Below, in pieces: positions 52,950 to 63,123 of a stretch of DNA of 64,000 nucleotides (positions within the stretch are counted from its first letter, which is position 1; every line of letters begins with the position of its first letter). The stretch comes from Variovorax sp. Sphag1AA (GTDB lineage: Bacteria; Pseudomonadota; Gammaproteobacteria; Burkholderiales; Burkholderiaceae_C). The stretch is taken from the NCBI RefSeq assembly GCF_014192575.1, contig NZ_JACHYC010000004.1, positions 558,001-622,000 of the forward strand, read 5' to 3'. Under the pieces are notes generated by a model, which saw only the letters and a program-made list of their open reading frames with translations, did no database searches and was not told the origin of the DNA. A program made the position numbers and the translations under genes.

Positions 52950-54758
52950 ATGACATACACCAAAGAACAAATCACAAAGCGCAAGTTCGACGTCGTCATC
53001 ATCGGCGCCGGCGGCTCCGGCATGCGCGCATCGCTGCAACTCTCGCGTGCCGGCCTCAATGTGGCCGTGCTGTCGAAGGTGTTCCCGACCCGTTCGCACA
53101 CGGTCGCCGCACAGGGCGGCGTGGGTGCATCGCTCGGCAACATGAGCGAAGACAACTGGCACTATCACTTCTACGACACCGTCAAGGGCTCCGACTGGCT
53201 CGGCGACCAGGACGCCATCGAGTTCATGTGCCGCGAAGCACCGAAGGTCGTCTACGAGCTCGAGCACTTCGGCATGCCCTTCGACCGCAATCCGGACGGC
53301 ACCATCTACCAGCGTCCGTTCGGCGGCCACACCGCCAACTACGGCGAGAAGCCTGTTCAACGCGCATGCGCCGCGGCTGACCGCACCGGCCACGCGATGC
53401 TGCACACGCTCTATCAGAAGAACGTCGAGGCTCGCACCCAGTTCTTCGTCGAATGGATGGCCCTCGACCTGATCCGCGACGCCGAAGGCGACGTGGTCGG
53501 CGTGACCGCCCTCGAAATGGAAACCGGCGACTTGCACATCCTGCAGGCCAAGACCGTGCTGCTGGCCACCGGCGGCGCAGGCCGGATCTTCGCGGCGTCG
53601 ACCAACGCCTTCATCAACACCGGTGACGGCCTCGGCATGGCCGCGCGCGCCGGCATCCCGCTGCAGGACATGGAGTTCTGGCAGTTCCACCCGACCGGCG
53701 TGGCCGGCGCCGGCGTGCTGCTGACCGAAGGCTGCCGCGGCGAAGGCGCGATCCTGCTGAACAGCAATGGCGAGCGCTTCATGGAACGCTACGCGCCGAC
53801 GCTGAAGGACCTCGCACCACGCGACTTCGTCTCGCGCTCGATGGACCAGGAAATCAAGGAAGGTCGCGGCTGCGGTCCGAACAAGGACTACGTGCTGCTC
53901 AAGCTCGACCACCTCGGCGCCGACACCATCCACAAGCGCCTGCCCTCGGTGTACGAGATCGGCGTCAACTTCGCGAACGTCGACATCACGAAGGAACCCA
54001 TCCCGGTCGTGCCGACCATCCACTACCAGATGGGCGGCATCCCCACCAACATCAACGGCCAGGTCGTGGTGCAGCAAGGTGACGAGCACAACGCAGTCGT
54101 GAACGGCCTCTACGCCGTCGGCGAATGCTCGTGCGTGAGCGTGCACGGCGCCAACCGCCTCGGCACCAACTCGCTGCTCGACCTGCTGGTGTTCGGCCGC
54201 GCCGCCGGCAACCACATCGTCGCGTTCGCTGACAAGCAGAAGGAGCACAAGCCGCTGCCGGCCGATGCAGCCGACCGCACGCTCGAGCGCCTCAATGCAC
54301 TCGAAAAGTCCACTGGTGGCGAATACGCGCAGGACGTCGCCAACGAGATCCGCTCGGTCATGCAGCAGCATGCCGCCGTGTTCCGCAAGCAAGCGTCGAT
54401 GGACGAAGGTGTCCAGAAGATCGCAGCCGTGCGCGAGCGCGTCTCGAAGGTCACGCTGGCCGACAAGTCGCGCGTCTTCAACACGGCGCGCATCGAAGCG
54501 CTCGAAGTCGACAACCTGATCGAAGTTGCGCAGGCCACCATGGTCTCGGCAGCAGCCCGCAAGGAATGCCGCGGCGCGCACACCGTCGAGGACTACGAGC
54601 GTCCGGCGGACGATCCGGTCGCGCCGCTCGGCCGCGACGACGCGAACTGGATGAAGCACACCCTCTGGTACAGCGAGGGCAACCGCCTCTCGTACAAGCC
54701 CGTCCGCATGAAGCCGCTGACGGTCGACACCGTGCCGCCCAAGGTCCGCACGTTCTAA
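52950..54758 (+). CDS. sdhA: Succinate dehydrogenase flavoprotein subunit
   Basis: A 602-residue flavoprotein oxidising succinate to fumarate. FAD-binding IIGAGGSGMRASLQLS lies near 17-32, and RSHTVAAQGGVGASLGN near 49-65 includes the histidine covalently bound to FAD. The catalytic region HPTGVAGAGVLLTEGCRGEG is near 249-268 and the HYQMGGIPTN strand near 359-368. The ATG sits 4 bases after the sdhD stop. Length fits the family. Confidence 0.97.
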   Translation: MTYTKEQITKRKFDVVIIGAGGSGMRASLQLSRAGLNVAVLSKVFPTRSHTVAAQGGVGASLGNMSEDNWHYHFYDTVKGSDWLGDQDAIEFMCREAPKVVYELEHFGMPFDRNPDGTIYQRPFGGHTANYGEKPVQRACAAADRTGHAMLHTLYQKNVEARTQFFVEWMALDLIRDAEGDVVGVTALEMETGDLHILQAKTVLLATGGAGRIFAASTNAFINTGDGLGMAARAGIPLQDMEFWQFHPTGVAGAGVLLTEGCRGEGAILLNSNGERFMERYAPTLKDLAPRDFVSRSMDQEIKEGRGCGPNKDYVLLKLDHLGADTIHKRLPSVYEIGVNFANVDITKEPIPVVPTIHYQMGGIPTNINGQVVVQQGDEHNAVVNGLYAVGECSCVSVHGANRLGTNSLLDLLVFGRAAGNHIVAFADKQKEHKPLPADAADRTLERLNALEKSTGGEYAQDVANEIRSVMQQHAAVFRKQASMDEGVQKIAAVRERVSKVTLADKSRVFNTARIEALEVDNLIEVAQATMVSAAARKECRGAHTVEDYERPADDPVAPLGRDDANWMKHTLWYSEGNRLSYKPVRMKPLTVDTVPPKVRTF

Positions 54759-54778
54759 GTCACAACAAGGTTTTCACG

Positions 54779-55480
54779 ATGAAGCGCACTTTCCAGATCT
54801 ATCGCTACGACCCCGACAAGGACGCCAAGCCGTACATGCAGACCGTCGAGGTCGAGCTTGACGGCCACGAGCGCATGCTGCTCGACGCCCTGATCAAGCT
54901 CAAGGCGCAAGATCCCACCATCTCGTTCCGCCGCTCCTGCCGCGAAGGCGTCTGCGGCTCCGACGCGATGAACATCAATGGCAAGAACGGCCTCGCCTGC
55001 CTGACGAACATGCGCACGCTGAAGGGCACGATCGTTCTCAAGCCGCTGCCCGGCCTGCCCGTGATCCGCGACCTGATCGTGGACATGACGCAGTTCTTCA
55101 AGCAGTACAACTCGATCAAGCCGTACCTTCAAAACGACACGGTGCCGCCCGAAAAGGAGCGCCTGCAGTCGCCTGAAGAGCGCGACGAGCTCAACGGCCT
55201 CTACGAGTGCATCCTGTGCGCGAGCTGCTCGACGAGCTGCCCGAGCTTCTGGTGGAACCCTGACAAGTTCGTCGGCCCGGCCGGCCTGCTGCAGGCCTAC
55301 CGTTTCATCGCGGACAGCCGTGATGAAGCCACCGCCGAGCGCCTGGACAACCTCGAAGACCCGTATCGCCTGTTCCGCTGCCACACGATCATGAACTGCG
55401 TGGACGTCTGCCCGAAGGGCCTGAACCCCACGAAGGCGATCGGCAAGATCAAGGAATTGATGGTGCGTCGCGCCATCTAA
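54779..55480 (+). CDS. sdhB: Succinate dehydrogenase iron-sulfur subunit
   Basis: A 233-residue electron-transfer subunit. The [2Fe-2S] cysteines are in CREGVCGSDAMNINGKNGLAC, the [4Fe-4S] motif in CILCASCSTSCP and the [3Fe-4S]/[4Fe-4S] return cysteines in CHTIMNCVDVCPKGLNP. The start MKRTFQIYRYDPDKDAKPYMQ was chosen over a longer open frame that overlaps sdhA. It is 20 bases after sdhA. Confidence 0.97.
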   Translation: MKRTFQIYRYDPDKDAKPYMQTVEVELDGHERMLLDALIKLKAQDPTISFRRSCREGVCGSDAMNINGKNGLACLTNMRTLKGTIVLKPLPGLPVIRDLIVDMTQFFKQYNSIKPYLQNDTVPPEKERLQSPEERDELNGLYECILCASCSTSCPSFWWNPDKFVGPAGLLQAYRFIADSRDEATAERLDNLEDPYRLFRCHTIMNCVDVCPKGLNPTKAIGKIKELMVRRAI

Positions 55481-55495
55481 GCGGTTTTGGACCCC

Positions 55496-55798
55496 ATGCA
55501 AGCCCTTGACGACCTCGACCAGCCGATCGGCGCCCGCGCGCTGAGCAAGCTCAAATGGCGCTGTCGTCGGGGCCTGCTCGAAAACGACCTGTTCATTGCC
55601 CGTTTTTTTGAACGGCACGAAGAAAACCTGACCGTAAGGCAGGCACAGGCACTGGAGACATTGATGGACCTGTCGGACAACGATCTGCTCGACCTTCTGC
55701 TTGCGCGAAAGGAGCCTGAGCCTGCATGGGCCGGGGCCGGGGTGATCGAACTGCTGCAGCTGATGCGCACTGACGGTGCGCGATCCCTATCTTCCTGA
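55496..55798 (+). CDS. sdhE: FAD assembly factor SdhE
   Basis: A 100-residue SdhE/Sdh5 protein promoting covalent FAD attachment to SdhA. The conserved RGLLENDL (R-G-x-x-E motif) lies near 28-35, within [24 protein letters not shown]. The ATG was preferred to a TTG three codons upstream. It stands between sdhB (15 bases) and gltA (23 bases), the usual place. Confidence 0.93.
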   Translation: MQALDDLDQPIGARALSKLKWRCRRGLLENDLFIARFFERHEENLTVRQAQALETLMDLSDNDLLDLLLARKEPEPAWAGAGVIELLQLMRTDGARSLSS

Positions 55799-55821
55799 AC
55801 ATTCCATTGAAAGACCCCGAA

Positions 55822-57132
55822 ATGAAAGCATCCGAGACCAAGGCCACACTGTCGTTCAGCAACGGCGGACAAAGCGTCGACCTACCGATCTACAAGGGCA
55901 CCATGGGCCCGGACGTGATCGACATCCGCAAGCTCTACGCCCAGACGGGCATGTTCACATATGACCCCGGCTTCATGTCGACGGCGTCGTGCGAATCGGC
56001 CATCACCTACATCGATGGCGACAAGGGTGAGCTGCTGTACCGCGGCTACCCCATCGAGCAACTCGCGACGAACTGCGACTTCCTCGAAACCTGCCACCTG
56101 CTGCTCTACGGAGAGCTGCCCAACGCAGACCAGAAGACCACCTTCACGAAGCTGGTGACCAACCACACGATGGTCAACGAGCAGATGCAGTTCTTCCTGC
56201 GCGGCTTCCGTCGTGACGCCCACCCGATGGCGATCATGACCGGCCTCGTCGGCGCCCTGTCGGCCTTCTATCACGACAGCACGGACATCACGAATCCGAA
56301 GCACCGTGAGATCGCCGCGATCCGCCTGATCGCGAAGATGCCGACGCTGGTCGCCATGGCCTACAAGTACACCGTGGGCCAGCCCTACATGTACCCGAAG
56401 AACGAACTCAGCTATGCAGGCAACTTCCTGCACATGATGTTCGCGACGCCGTGCGAAGAGTACAAGGTGAGCCCTGTGCTCGAGCGCGCACTCGACCGCA
56501 TCTTCATCCTCCACGCAGACCACGAGCAGAACGCGTCGACCTCGACCGTCCGTCTGTGCGGCTCGTCGGGCACGAACCCGTTCGCGGCGATCGCAGCCGG
56601 TGTCGCATGCCTCTGGGGCCCTGCTCACGGCGGCGCCAATGAAGCGGCGCTCAACATGCTCTACGACATCCAGAAGGCTGGCGGCGTCGAGAAGATCGGC
56701 GAGTTCATCAAGCAGGTCAAGGACAAGAGCTCGAACGTCAAGCTGATGGGCTTCGGTCACCGCGTGTACAAGAACTACGACCCGCGCGCCAAGCTCATGC
56801 AGGAAACCTGCAAGGAAGTGCTCGGCGAACTGGGCCTCGAGAACGATCCGCTGTTCAAGCTGGCCATGGCGCTCGAGAAGATCGCTCTGGAAGACGAATA
56901 CTTCGTGTCGCGCAAGCTCTACCCGAACGTCGACTTCTACTCCGGCATCGTCCAGCGCGCGATCGGCATCCCTGTGCCGCTCTTCACGGCCATCTTCGCG
57001 CTGGCCCGTACGGTCGGCTGGATCGCCCAGCTGAACGAAATGATCGGCGACCCCGACTACAAGATCGGCCGTCCGCGCCAGCTGTTCGAAGGCTCGGCCA
57101 AACGCGACGTCAAGCCCATCGCACAGCGCTGA
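55822..57132 (+). CDS. gltA: Citrate synthase (type II, hexameric)
   Basis: A 436-residue citrate synthase. The catalytic residues lie in the expected order: His in [12 protein letters not shown] near 266-277, His in [15 protein letters not shown] near 309-323 and Asp in [10 protein letters not shown] near 370. The N-terminal beta-rich domain ([28 protein letters not shown]) is that of NADH-regulated Gram-negative enzymes. The ATG was chosen over a TTG five codons upstream. A terminator follows. Confidence 0.97.
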   Translation: MKASETKATLSFSNGGQSVDLPIYKGTMGPDVIDIRKLYAQTGMFTYDPGFMSTASCESAITYIDGDKGELLYRGYPIEQLATNCDFLETCHLLLYGELPNADQKTTFTKLVTNHTMVNEQMQFFLRGFRRDAHPMAIMTGLVGALSAFYHDSTDITNPKHREIAAIRLIAKMPTLVAMAYKYTVGQPYMYPKNELSYAGNFLHMMFATPCEEYKVSPVLERALDRIFILHADHEQNASTSTVRLCGSSGTNPFAAIAAGVACLWGPAHGGANEAALNMLYDIQKAGGVEKIGEFIKQVKDKSSNVKLMGFGHRVYKNYDPRAKLMQETCKEVLGELGLENDPLFKLAMALEKIALEDEYFVSRKLYPNVDFYSGIVQRAIGIPVPLFTAIFALARTVGWIAQLNEMIGDPDYKIGRPRQLFEGSAKRDVKPIAQR

Positions 57133-57154
57133 TTTCCGCTTTGCGCTCATCCAG

Positions 57155-57180
57155 GAAAGCTGCCTTCGGGCAGCTTTCTT
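57155..57180 (+). terminator. Terminator of gltA
   Basis: GAAAGCTGCC and GGCAGCTTTC form a perfect 10-base-pair stem with a TTCG loop, followed by TT-GCG-TTTT. It lies 22 bases past the gltA stop. Confidence 0.88.
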
Positions 57181-57277
57181 GCGTTTTGGCTTACAGGCGG
57201 CTCCGCTCGGGACCGGTAACTTTTGATGCGGAGGGTTACTCCTCTCGTTTAGTCAACATCCGACCAAGGAGTCCGTC

Positions 57278-57418
57278 ATGAAGAAACTTGCCGCATTGCT
57301 CGCCGTGACTTTCGCTTTCACCATCCCGCTCGCCGGTTGCAACACCATGAAGGGTGCCGGCCAGGATATCCAGAAGGGCGGCCAGAAGATGGAAGACGCT
57401 GCTCAGAAGAAGCAATAA
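57278..57418 (+). CDS. Entericidin-like small lipoprotein
   Basis: A 46-residue lipoprotein: a basic start MKK, a hydrophobic segment, lipobox PLAGC with Cys21, and a short charged Gly/Gln/Lys-rich tail (MKGAGQDIQKGGQKMEDAAQ) as in EcnA/EcnB. AAGGAG stands at good distance before the ATG. Entericidins are envelope lipoproteins linked to stress and programmed lysis in E. coli, while in Burkholderiales they are common and of unclear role. It is monocistronic by position, between gltA and the LysR gene. Confidence 0.85.
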   Translation: MKKLAALLAVTFAFTIPLAGCNTMKGAGQDIQKGGQKMEDAAQKKQ

Positions 57419-57537
57419 CAGCAAGCCGGGCGCCCCATCGCGCCAAAGCAGCAAAGCCATCGTGGATCACGATGGCTGAGGGGGTAAAACAGGGAGAAAA
57501 TAGGGGCTTCCATCTCTGAACGAGATGCCAAGCCCCT

Positions 57538-58479
57538 ATGCACGCTTCCGAACGCAGTTTTGCCCGCCGCATCGACCTCACGTCGCTGCAGTTGTTCGTG
57601 GCCGTCTGCGAACTTGGCAGCATCGGGCGGGCCGCCGAGCGCGAATTCATCGCTGCATCGGCAATCAGCAAACGGCTCTCGGATCTGGAGGCCACGCTCG
57701 GCACCCCGCTCCTCTACCGACACGCCAGAGGTGTCGACCTGACTCCCGCAGGCGAAAGCCTGTTGCATCACGCGCGCTCAGTGCTCTACAGCCTCGAGAA
57801 GATGCAGGGCGAGTTGAGCGAATACGCGGACGGCGTTCGCGGCCATGTCCGCGTTCACGCCAACATCTCGGCGATCGTGCAGTTCCTGCCGGAAGACCTC
57901 GGCGCGTTCACCCGCGAGCACGACGCGATCAAGATCGACCTCGAAGAGCATCTCAGCAGCGAAATCGTTCGCGCGGTGCATGAAGGCGCCGCCGACCTCG
58001 GCGTCTGCCACGTGCCCGAGGGCACGACCGAACTCCAGAGCCTGCCCTATCGCCATGACGCGCTGGTGCTCGTAGTGCCGGCGCGCCATGCGCTCGCGAA
58101 GCGGCAAGCCATCGACTTCGCCGACTCGCTTGAGTTCGATCACGTCGGCTTGCACACCAACAGCTCGATCTACGTGGCCATGCACCAGGCGGCACTTGCT
58201 GAAGGCCGGTCCATCAAGCTGCGCATCCATGTCACCGGCCTCGACGCCATGTGCCGAATGATCGACAACGGCCTCGGCATCGGCGTCATGCCGCTTCGAG
58301 CCTTCGAACTCATGCAGGGCGGCATCGGACGCGGCCTCAAGAGCATCGCACTCAATGACGCATGGGCCGATCGCGAGATCCGGCTCGTTGCGCGCGATTT
58401 CTCTTCGCTTCCCGTCGCCGCACGGCTGCTGGTGAAGCACTTGCACACCCCCTCCGCAGCCGAGCCGCTGGCTGCGTAG
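57538..58479 (+). CDS. LysR-family transcriptional regulator
   Basis: A 313-residue LTTR with an N-terminal winged HTH (about 13-72; LTSLQLFVAVCELGSIGRAAEREFIAASAISKRLSDLEATLGTPLLYRHARGVDLTPAG) and a periplasmic-binding-like effector domain (about 100-305). It lies 33 bases upstream of leuC in the same direction, so it may be cotranscribed with or regulate the leucine genes. LTTRs at this position are common in Comamonadaceae; the effector is unknown. Confidence 0.9.
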   Translation: MHASERSFARRIDLTSLQLFVAVCELGSIGRAAEREFIAASAISKRLSDLEATLGTPLLYRHARGVDLTPAGESLLHHARSVLYSLEKMQGELSEYADGVRGHVRVHANISAIVQFLPEDLGAFTREHDAIKIDLEEHLSSEIVRAVHEGAADLGVCHVPEGTTELQSLPYRHDALVLVVPARHALAKRQAIDFADSLEFDHVGLHTNSSIYVAMHQAALAEGRSIKLRIHVTGLDAMCRMIDNGLGIGVMPLRAFELMQGGIGRGLKSIALNDAWADREIRLVARDFSSLPVAARLLVKHLHTPSAAEPLAA

Positions 58480-58512
58480 ATCCGAGAATATTTCCCCACG
58501 AAAGAGACCACC

Positions 58513-59934
58513 ATGGCACGCACGCTCTACGACAAACTCTGGGACGAACACGTCGTCCACACCGAGGAAGACGGCACCGCGATCCTCTACATCGATCGTC
58601 ACCTCGTCCATGAAGTGACCAGCCCCCAGGCTTTCGAAGGCCTGCGTGAAGCCGGCCGCAAGCTGTGGCGCATCAGCTCGGTCGTGGCCACGGCCGACCA
58701 CAACACGCCGACCACGCATTGGGAGCGCGGCTACGACGGCATTGCCGATCCGATCAGCAAGGAGCAGATCACCACGCTCGACAGCAACATCAAGGAATTC
58801 GGCGCCGCAGCCTTCTTCCCGTTCCTGAGCAAGCGCCAGGGCATCGTGCATGTGATCGGCCCCGAATCCGGCGCCACGCTGCCCGGCATGACCGTGGTCT
58901 GCGGTGACTCGCATACCTCGACGCACGGCGCCTTCGGCGCGCTCGCGCACGGCATCGGCACGAGCGAAGTCGAGCACGTCATGGCCACGCAAACGCTGCT
59001 CGCCAAGAAGGCCAAGAACCTGCTGGTGAAGGTCGAAGGCAAGCTGCCGCTGGGCTGCACCGCCAAGGACATCGTGCTCGCCATCATCGGCAAGATCGGC
59101 ACCGCCGGCGGCACCGGCTACACGATCGAGTTCGCGGGCTCCGCGATCCGCGACCTCAGCATGGAAGGCCGCATGACCGTCTGCAACATGGCGATCGAAG
59201 CCGGCGCGCGCGCAGGGCTCGTCGCGGTCGACGAGAAGACGGTCGCCTACGTGAAGGGGCGCCCGCTTTCGCCGACCGGCGTCGAATGGGACCAGGCGGT
59301 CAACTACTGGAAGACGCTGCACTCCGATCCCGGTGCGCACTTCGATTCGGTGGTCGAGCTCGACGCCACGCAGATCCAGCCGCAAGTCACCTGGGGCACG
59401 TCGCCCGAGATGGTCGTGCCGATCGACGGCCGCGTGCCCGATCCCGACAAGGAAAAGGACGCCAACAAGCGCAATGCGATCGAACGCGCGCTCACCTACA
59501 TGGGGCTCGAGCCGAACAAGCCGATGAACGACATCTTCATCGACAAGGTGTTCATCGGGTCATGCACCAACAGCCGCATCGAAGACATGCGCGAGGCCGC
59601 CGCAGTGGTCAAGAAGCTGGGCCAGAAGGTCGCGAAGAACGTCAAGCTCGCGATGGTCGTGCCAGGCTCCGGCGTGGTGAAGGAACAGGCCGAGCGCGAA
59701 GGCCTCGACCAGATCTTCAAGGCTGCAGGCTTCGAATGGCGCGAGCCGGGCTGCTCGATGTGCCTCGCGATGAACGCCGACCGACTGGAGCCTGGCGAGC
59801 GCTGCGCATCCACCAGCAACCGCAATTTCGAAGGACGCCAAGGCGCCGGTGGCCGCACCCACCTCGTCAGCCCCGCGATGGCCGCCGCTGCTGCCATCAA
59901 CGGCCACTTCGTCGACGTCCGCCAATTCGCCTGA
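58513..59934 (+). CDS. leuC: 3-isopropylmalate dehydratase large subunit
   Basis: A 473-residue aconitase-superfamily subunit isomerising 2- and 3-isopropylmalate. The start [12 protein letters not shown], the [29 protein letters not shown] region near 131-159 and the Fe-S cysteines in IGSCTNSR and [10 protein letters not shown] are conserved. Together with leuD it forms the active enzyme. leuD begins 17 bases downstream. Confidence 0.97.
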   Translation: MARTLYDKLWDEHVVHTEEDGTAILYIDRHLVHEVTSPQAFEGLREAGRKLWRISSVVATADHNTPTTHWERGYDGIADPISKEQITTLDSNIKEFGAAAFFPFLSKRQGIVHVIGPESGATLPGMTVVCGDSHTSTHGAFGALAHGIGTSEVEHVMATQTLLAKKAKNLLVKVEGKLPLGCTAKDIVLAIIGKIGTAGGTGYTIEFAGSAIRDLSMEGRMTVCNMAIEAGARAGLVAVDEKTVAYVKGRPLSPTGVEWDQAVNYWKTLHSDPGAHFDSVVELDATQIQPQVTWGTSPEMVVPIDGRVPDPDKEKDANKRNAIERALTYMGLEPNKPMNDIFIDKVFIGSCTNSRIEDMREAAAVVKKLGQKVAKNVKLAMVVPGSGVVKEQAEREGLDQIFKAAGFEWREPGCSMCLAMNADRLEPGERCASTSNRNFEGRQGAGGRTHLVSPAMAAAAAINGHFVDVRQFA

Positions 59935-59951
59935 ACCTGGAGCCACACACC

Positions 59952-60602
59952 ATGCAGAAATTCACCGTGCACAAGGGCCTCGTGGCGCCGATGGACCGCG
60001 AGAACGTCGACACCGACGCAATCATTCCGAAGCAGTTCCTGAAGTCGATCCGCAAGACCGGCTTCGGACCGAACCTGTTCGACGAATGGCGCTATCTCGA
60101 TCCGGGCGAGCCGGGGCAGGACCCGAAGTCGCGCAAGCCGAACCCGGACTTCGTGCTGAACCAGCCGCGCTACGCGGGCGCGTCGGTCCTCATCGCCCGC
60201 AAGAACTTCGGCTGCGGCTCGTCGCGCGAGCACGCGCCTTGGGCGCTCGACCAGTACGGCTTCCGCGCCATCATCGCGCCGAGCTTTGCCGACATCTTCT
60301 TCAACAACTGCTTCAAGAACGGACTGCTGCCGATCGTGTTGCCCGAATCGAAGGTTGCGCAACTGTTCGACGAAACCTTCGCCTTCCCGGGCTACAGCCT
60401 CACGATCGATCTCGATCGGCAGGTCATCGTCAAGCCCGACGGTGGTGAAATCGGCTTCGACATCCAGCCGTTCCGCAAGTACTGCCTGCTGAATGGCCTC
60501 GACGACATCGGCCTGACTTTGCGTCACAAGGACAAGATCCAGGCTTTCGAGGCCGAGCGGCTGGCGAAGAAGCCCTGGCTCGCGCACCAGATGATCGCCT
60601 GA
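59952..60602 (+). CDS. leuD: 3-isopropylmalate dehydratase small subunit
   Basis: A 216-residue swivel subunit. It starts [30 protein letters not shown], with [20 protein letters not shown] near 81-100 carrying the catalytic-serine region. The ATG was chosen over an upstream open frame that overlaps leuC. leuB follows after 34 bases. Confidence 0.97.
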   Translation: MQKFTVHKGLVAPMDRENVDTDAIIPKQFLKSIRKTGFGPNLFDEWRYLDPGEPGQDPKSRKPNPDFVLNQPRYAGASVLIARKNFGCGSSREHAPWALDQYGFRAIIAPSFADIFFNNCFKNGLLPIVLPESKVAQLFDETFAFPGYSLTIDLDRQVIVKPDGGEIGFDIQPFRKYCLLNGLDDIGLTLRHKDKIQAFEAERLAKKPWLAHQMIA

Positions 60603-60636
60603 TCGCCCTTTCCTTCAACTTGAAAAAGCACATCTC

Positions 60637-61725
60637 ATGAAGATCGCAGTACTGCCCGGTGACGGCATCGGCACCGAAATCGTCGCGGAGGCCTTGCGCG
60701 TCCTCGAAGCGCTCGACCTCTCATTCGAAACGGAGACCGCGCTGGTCGGCGGCGCCGCCTACGAAGCCCATGGCCATCCGCTGCCCGAATCGACGCTCAA
60801 GCTCGCGAAGGAAGCGGACGCGATGCTGTTCGGCGCCGTCGGCGACTGGAAATACGACAAGCTCGAGCGCTCGCTGCGTCCCGAGCAGGCCATCCTGGGC
60901 CTGCGCAAGAACCTGGGCCTCTTCGCCAATTTCCGTCCCGCGATCTGCTACGAGCAACTCGTCGACGCGTCGAGCCTCAAGCCCGAGTTGATCGCCGGCC
61001 TGGACATCCTCATCATCCGTGAGCTGACCGGCGACATCTACTTCGGCCAGCCGCGCGGCCGCCGCACCGCGGTCGACGGGCACTTCCCCGGCGCCGACGA
61101 AGCCTTCGACACGATGCGCTACTCGCGCCCGGAAGTCGAACGCATCGCCCACGTGGCCTTCCAGGCCGCGCGCAAGCGCAACAAGCGGGTGACCAGCGTC
61201 GACAAGGCCAACGTCCTCGAAACCTTCCAGTTCTGGAAGGACATCGTGACCGAAGTCGGCAAGGAATACCCCGACGTTGAACTCGACCATATGTACGTCG
61301 ACAACGCCGCGATGCAGCTCGTCAAGGCGCCCAAGAAGTTCGACGTGGTGGTCACCGGCAACATGTTCGGCGACATCCTCTCCGACGAGGCGGCGATGCT
61401 CACCGGCTCGATCGGCATGCTGCCCTCGGCATCGCTCAATTCGAGCAACCAAGGCCTCTACGAGCCCAGCCACGGCAGCGCACCCGACATTGCAGGCAAA
61501 GGGGTTGCCAACCCTTTGGCTACAATCCTGTCCGCTGCCATGATGCTCCGTTTCTCCCTGAACCAGCCCGAAGCTGCCGACCGTATCGAGTCGGCGGTCA
61601 AGCACGTGCTCGCTCAGGGTCTGCGCACGGCAGACATCTGGTCCGCAGGTACCACCAAGGTCGGAACCCGCGAGATGGGCGATGCCGTGGTGGCTGCCAT
61701 CACCAAAAAGACGATTACCGGCTAA
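60637..61725 (+). CDS. leuB: 3-isopropylmalate dehydrogenase
   Basis: A 362-residue NAD-dependent decarboxylating dehydrogenase. It shows [20 protein letters not shown] near 4-23, [13 protein letters not shown] near 90-102, [15 protein letters not shown] near 129-143, and the family signature [26 protein letters not shown] near 242-267, with the substrate- and metal-binding aspartates. It is the last gene of leuCDB. Confidence 0.97.
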   Translation: MKIAVLPGDGIGTEIVAEALRVLEALDLSFETETALVGGAAYEAHGHPLPESTLKLAKEADAMLFGAVGDWKYDKLERSLRPEQAILGLRKNLGLFANFRPAICYEQLVDASSLKPELIAGLDILIIRELTGDIYFGQPRGRRTAVDGHFPGADEAFDTMRYSRPEVERIAHVAFQAARKRNKRVTSVDKANVLETFQFWKDIVTEVGKEYPDVELDHMYVDNAAMQLVKAPKKFDVVVTGNMFGDILSDEAAMLTGSIGMLPSASLNSSNQGLYEPSHGSAPDIAGKGVANPLATILSAAMMLRFSLNQPEAADRIESAVKHVLAQGLRTADIWSAGTTKVGTREMGDAVVAAITKKTITG

Positions 61726-61750
61726 CCGCAGCCCGATTCGTCACGCCCTC

Positions 61751-61770
61751 CCCGGCTCTGACGAGCCGGG
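61751..61770 (+). repeat. Hairpin between leuB and asd
   Basis: CCCGGCTC-TGAC-GAGCCGGG is a perfect 8-base-pair hairpin 25 bases past the leuB stop. It is followed within 25 bases by a weaker AAGAAA/TTTCTT pair ending in a T run. It may attenuate read-through into asd or act as a terminator together with the second element; the T run is not adjacent to the strong stem. Confidence 0.5.
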
Positions 61771-61814
61771 CGCAAAGAAAAGACTGATTTCTTTTTTCAG
61801 AAGGGCAAATTGAA

Positions 61815-62957
61815 ATGGCGAACGCAAATCAACCTCTGGTCGGCCTCGTAGGCTGGCGCGGCATGGTCGGCTCGGTCCTCATGGATCGCATGCAGGCCGA
61901 AGGCGACTTCGGACTGATCGAGCCGGTCTTCTTCTCGACCTCCAACGCGGGTGGCAAGGCCCCCGCCATGGCCAAGAACGAGACCACGCTCAAGGACGCG
62001 CATGACATCGACGCACTGAAGAAGTGCGACATCGTCATCACGGCCCAGGGCGGCGACTACACCACGGAGGTGTTCCCCAAGCTTCGCGCAGCCGGCTGGA
62101 AGGGCCACTGGATCGACGCGGCCTCCACACTGCGCATGAACGATGACGCGATCATCGTGCTCGATCCGGTCAACCTCCCCGTAATCCAGAGCGCGCTCGC
62201 CAAGGGCGGCAAGAACTGGGTCGGCGGCAATTGCACCGTGAGCTGCATGCTGATGGGCGTGGGCGCCCTCTACAAGGCAGGCCTGGTGGAATGGATGACC
62301 AGCATGACCTACCAGGCCGCTTCCGGCGGCGGCGCCCAGCACATGCGCGAACTGCTGACCCAGTTCGGCACGCTGAACGCCGAAGTGCGAGCCCTGCTCG
62401 ACGACCCGAAGTCCGCCATCCTCGAGATCGACCGCAAGGTCCTGGCCAAGCAGCAGTCGCTGACGGCACTCGAAACCGCCAATTTCGGCGTTCCGCTGGG
62501 CGGCAGCCTGATCCCCTGGATCGACAAGGATCTGGGCGACGGCATGAGCAAGGAAGAGTGGAAGGGCGGCGCCGAAACCAACAAGATCCTGGGCCAGGGT
62601 GCCGGGTTCGGAACGGCTGCCACTCCGGTCGATGGCTTCTGCGTGCGCATCGGCGCGATGCGCTGCCATAGCCAGGCGCTCACCTTCAAGCTAAAGAAGG
62701 ACGTCCCACTTGCCGATATCGAGGCATTGATCGCTGCTGACAACGAATGGGCCAAGGTCGTGCCGAACACGCGGGAGGCCACGGTCAAGGAACTCACGCC
62801 AGTCGCGGTGACCGGCACGATGTCGATCCCGGTCGGCCGTATCCGCAAGCTGGCCATGGGTCCGGAGTACGTTGGCGCGTTCACGATCGGGGATCAGCTC
62901 CTGTGGGGTGCGGCCGAGCCGCTGCGCCGCATGCTGCGCATCCTCCTGGAAGTCTGA
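61815..62957 (+). CDS. asd: Aspartate-semialdehyde dehydrogenase
   Basis: A 380-residue ASADH for lysine, threonine, methionine and cell-wall precursor synthesis. NADP-binding [17 protein letters not shown] lies near 10-26, the catalytic cysteine in [14 protein letters not shown] near 137-150, and the histidine-containing region [13 protein letters not shown] near 277-289. The opening and length match the gamma/beta-type enzyme (about 370). Confidence 0.96.
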   Translation: MANANQPLVGLVGWRGMVGSVLMDRMQAEGDFGLIEPVFFSTSNAGGKAPAMAKNETTLKDAHDIDALKKCDIVITAQGGDYTTEVFPKLRAAGWKGHWIDAASTLRMNDDAIIVLDPVNLPVIQSALAKGGKNWVGGNCTVSCMLMGVGALYKAGLVEWMTSMTYQAASGGGAQHMRELLTQFGTLNAEVRALLDDPKSAILEIDRKVLAKQQSLTALETANFGVPLGGSLIPWIDKDLGDGMSKEEWKGGAETNKILGQGAGFGTAATPVDGFCVRIGAMRCHSQALTFKLKKDVPLADIEALIAADNEWAKVVPNTREATVKELTPVAVTGTMSIPVGRIRKLAMGPEYVGAFTIGDQLLWGAAEPLRRMLRILLEV

Positions 62958-62967
62958 AGCGTTACAT

Positions 62968-63007
62968 GCGCGCCCTTCGGGGCGCGCTGCGTTGCTACGC
63001 AGCAACG
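62968..63007 (+). repeat. Tandem hairpins after asd
   Basis: Two adjacent inverted repeats follow the asd stop: GCGCGCCC-TTCG-GGGCGCGC (62968-62987) and CGTTGCT-ACGC-AGCAACG (62990-63007). Neither is followed by a T run. They may end asd transcription with Rho or protect the 3' end of the mRNA. Confidence 0.6.
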
Positions 63008-63123
63008 TCCCATGCATGACGAAGTTTGCACGCACTGGGTAGATAAGGCCTGTCGCCTTGTCAGTGCGGGGTGATGGTGTTAACGTCCTCTTACATTTCT
63101 GGGCCGAGCTGCCCCCCTCCAGC

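Noticed and set aside
52884..54659. A 591-codon open frame antisense to sdhA
   Set aside because: It is a shadow of the conserved flavoprotein gene; composition is extreme in Val, Arg and His with no recognisable fold.
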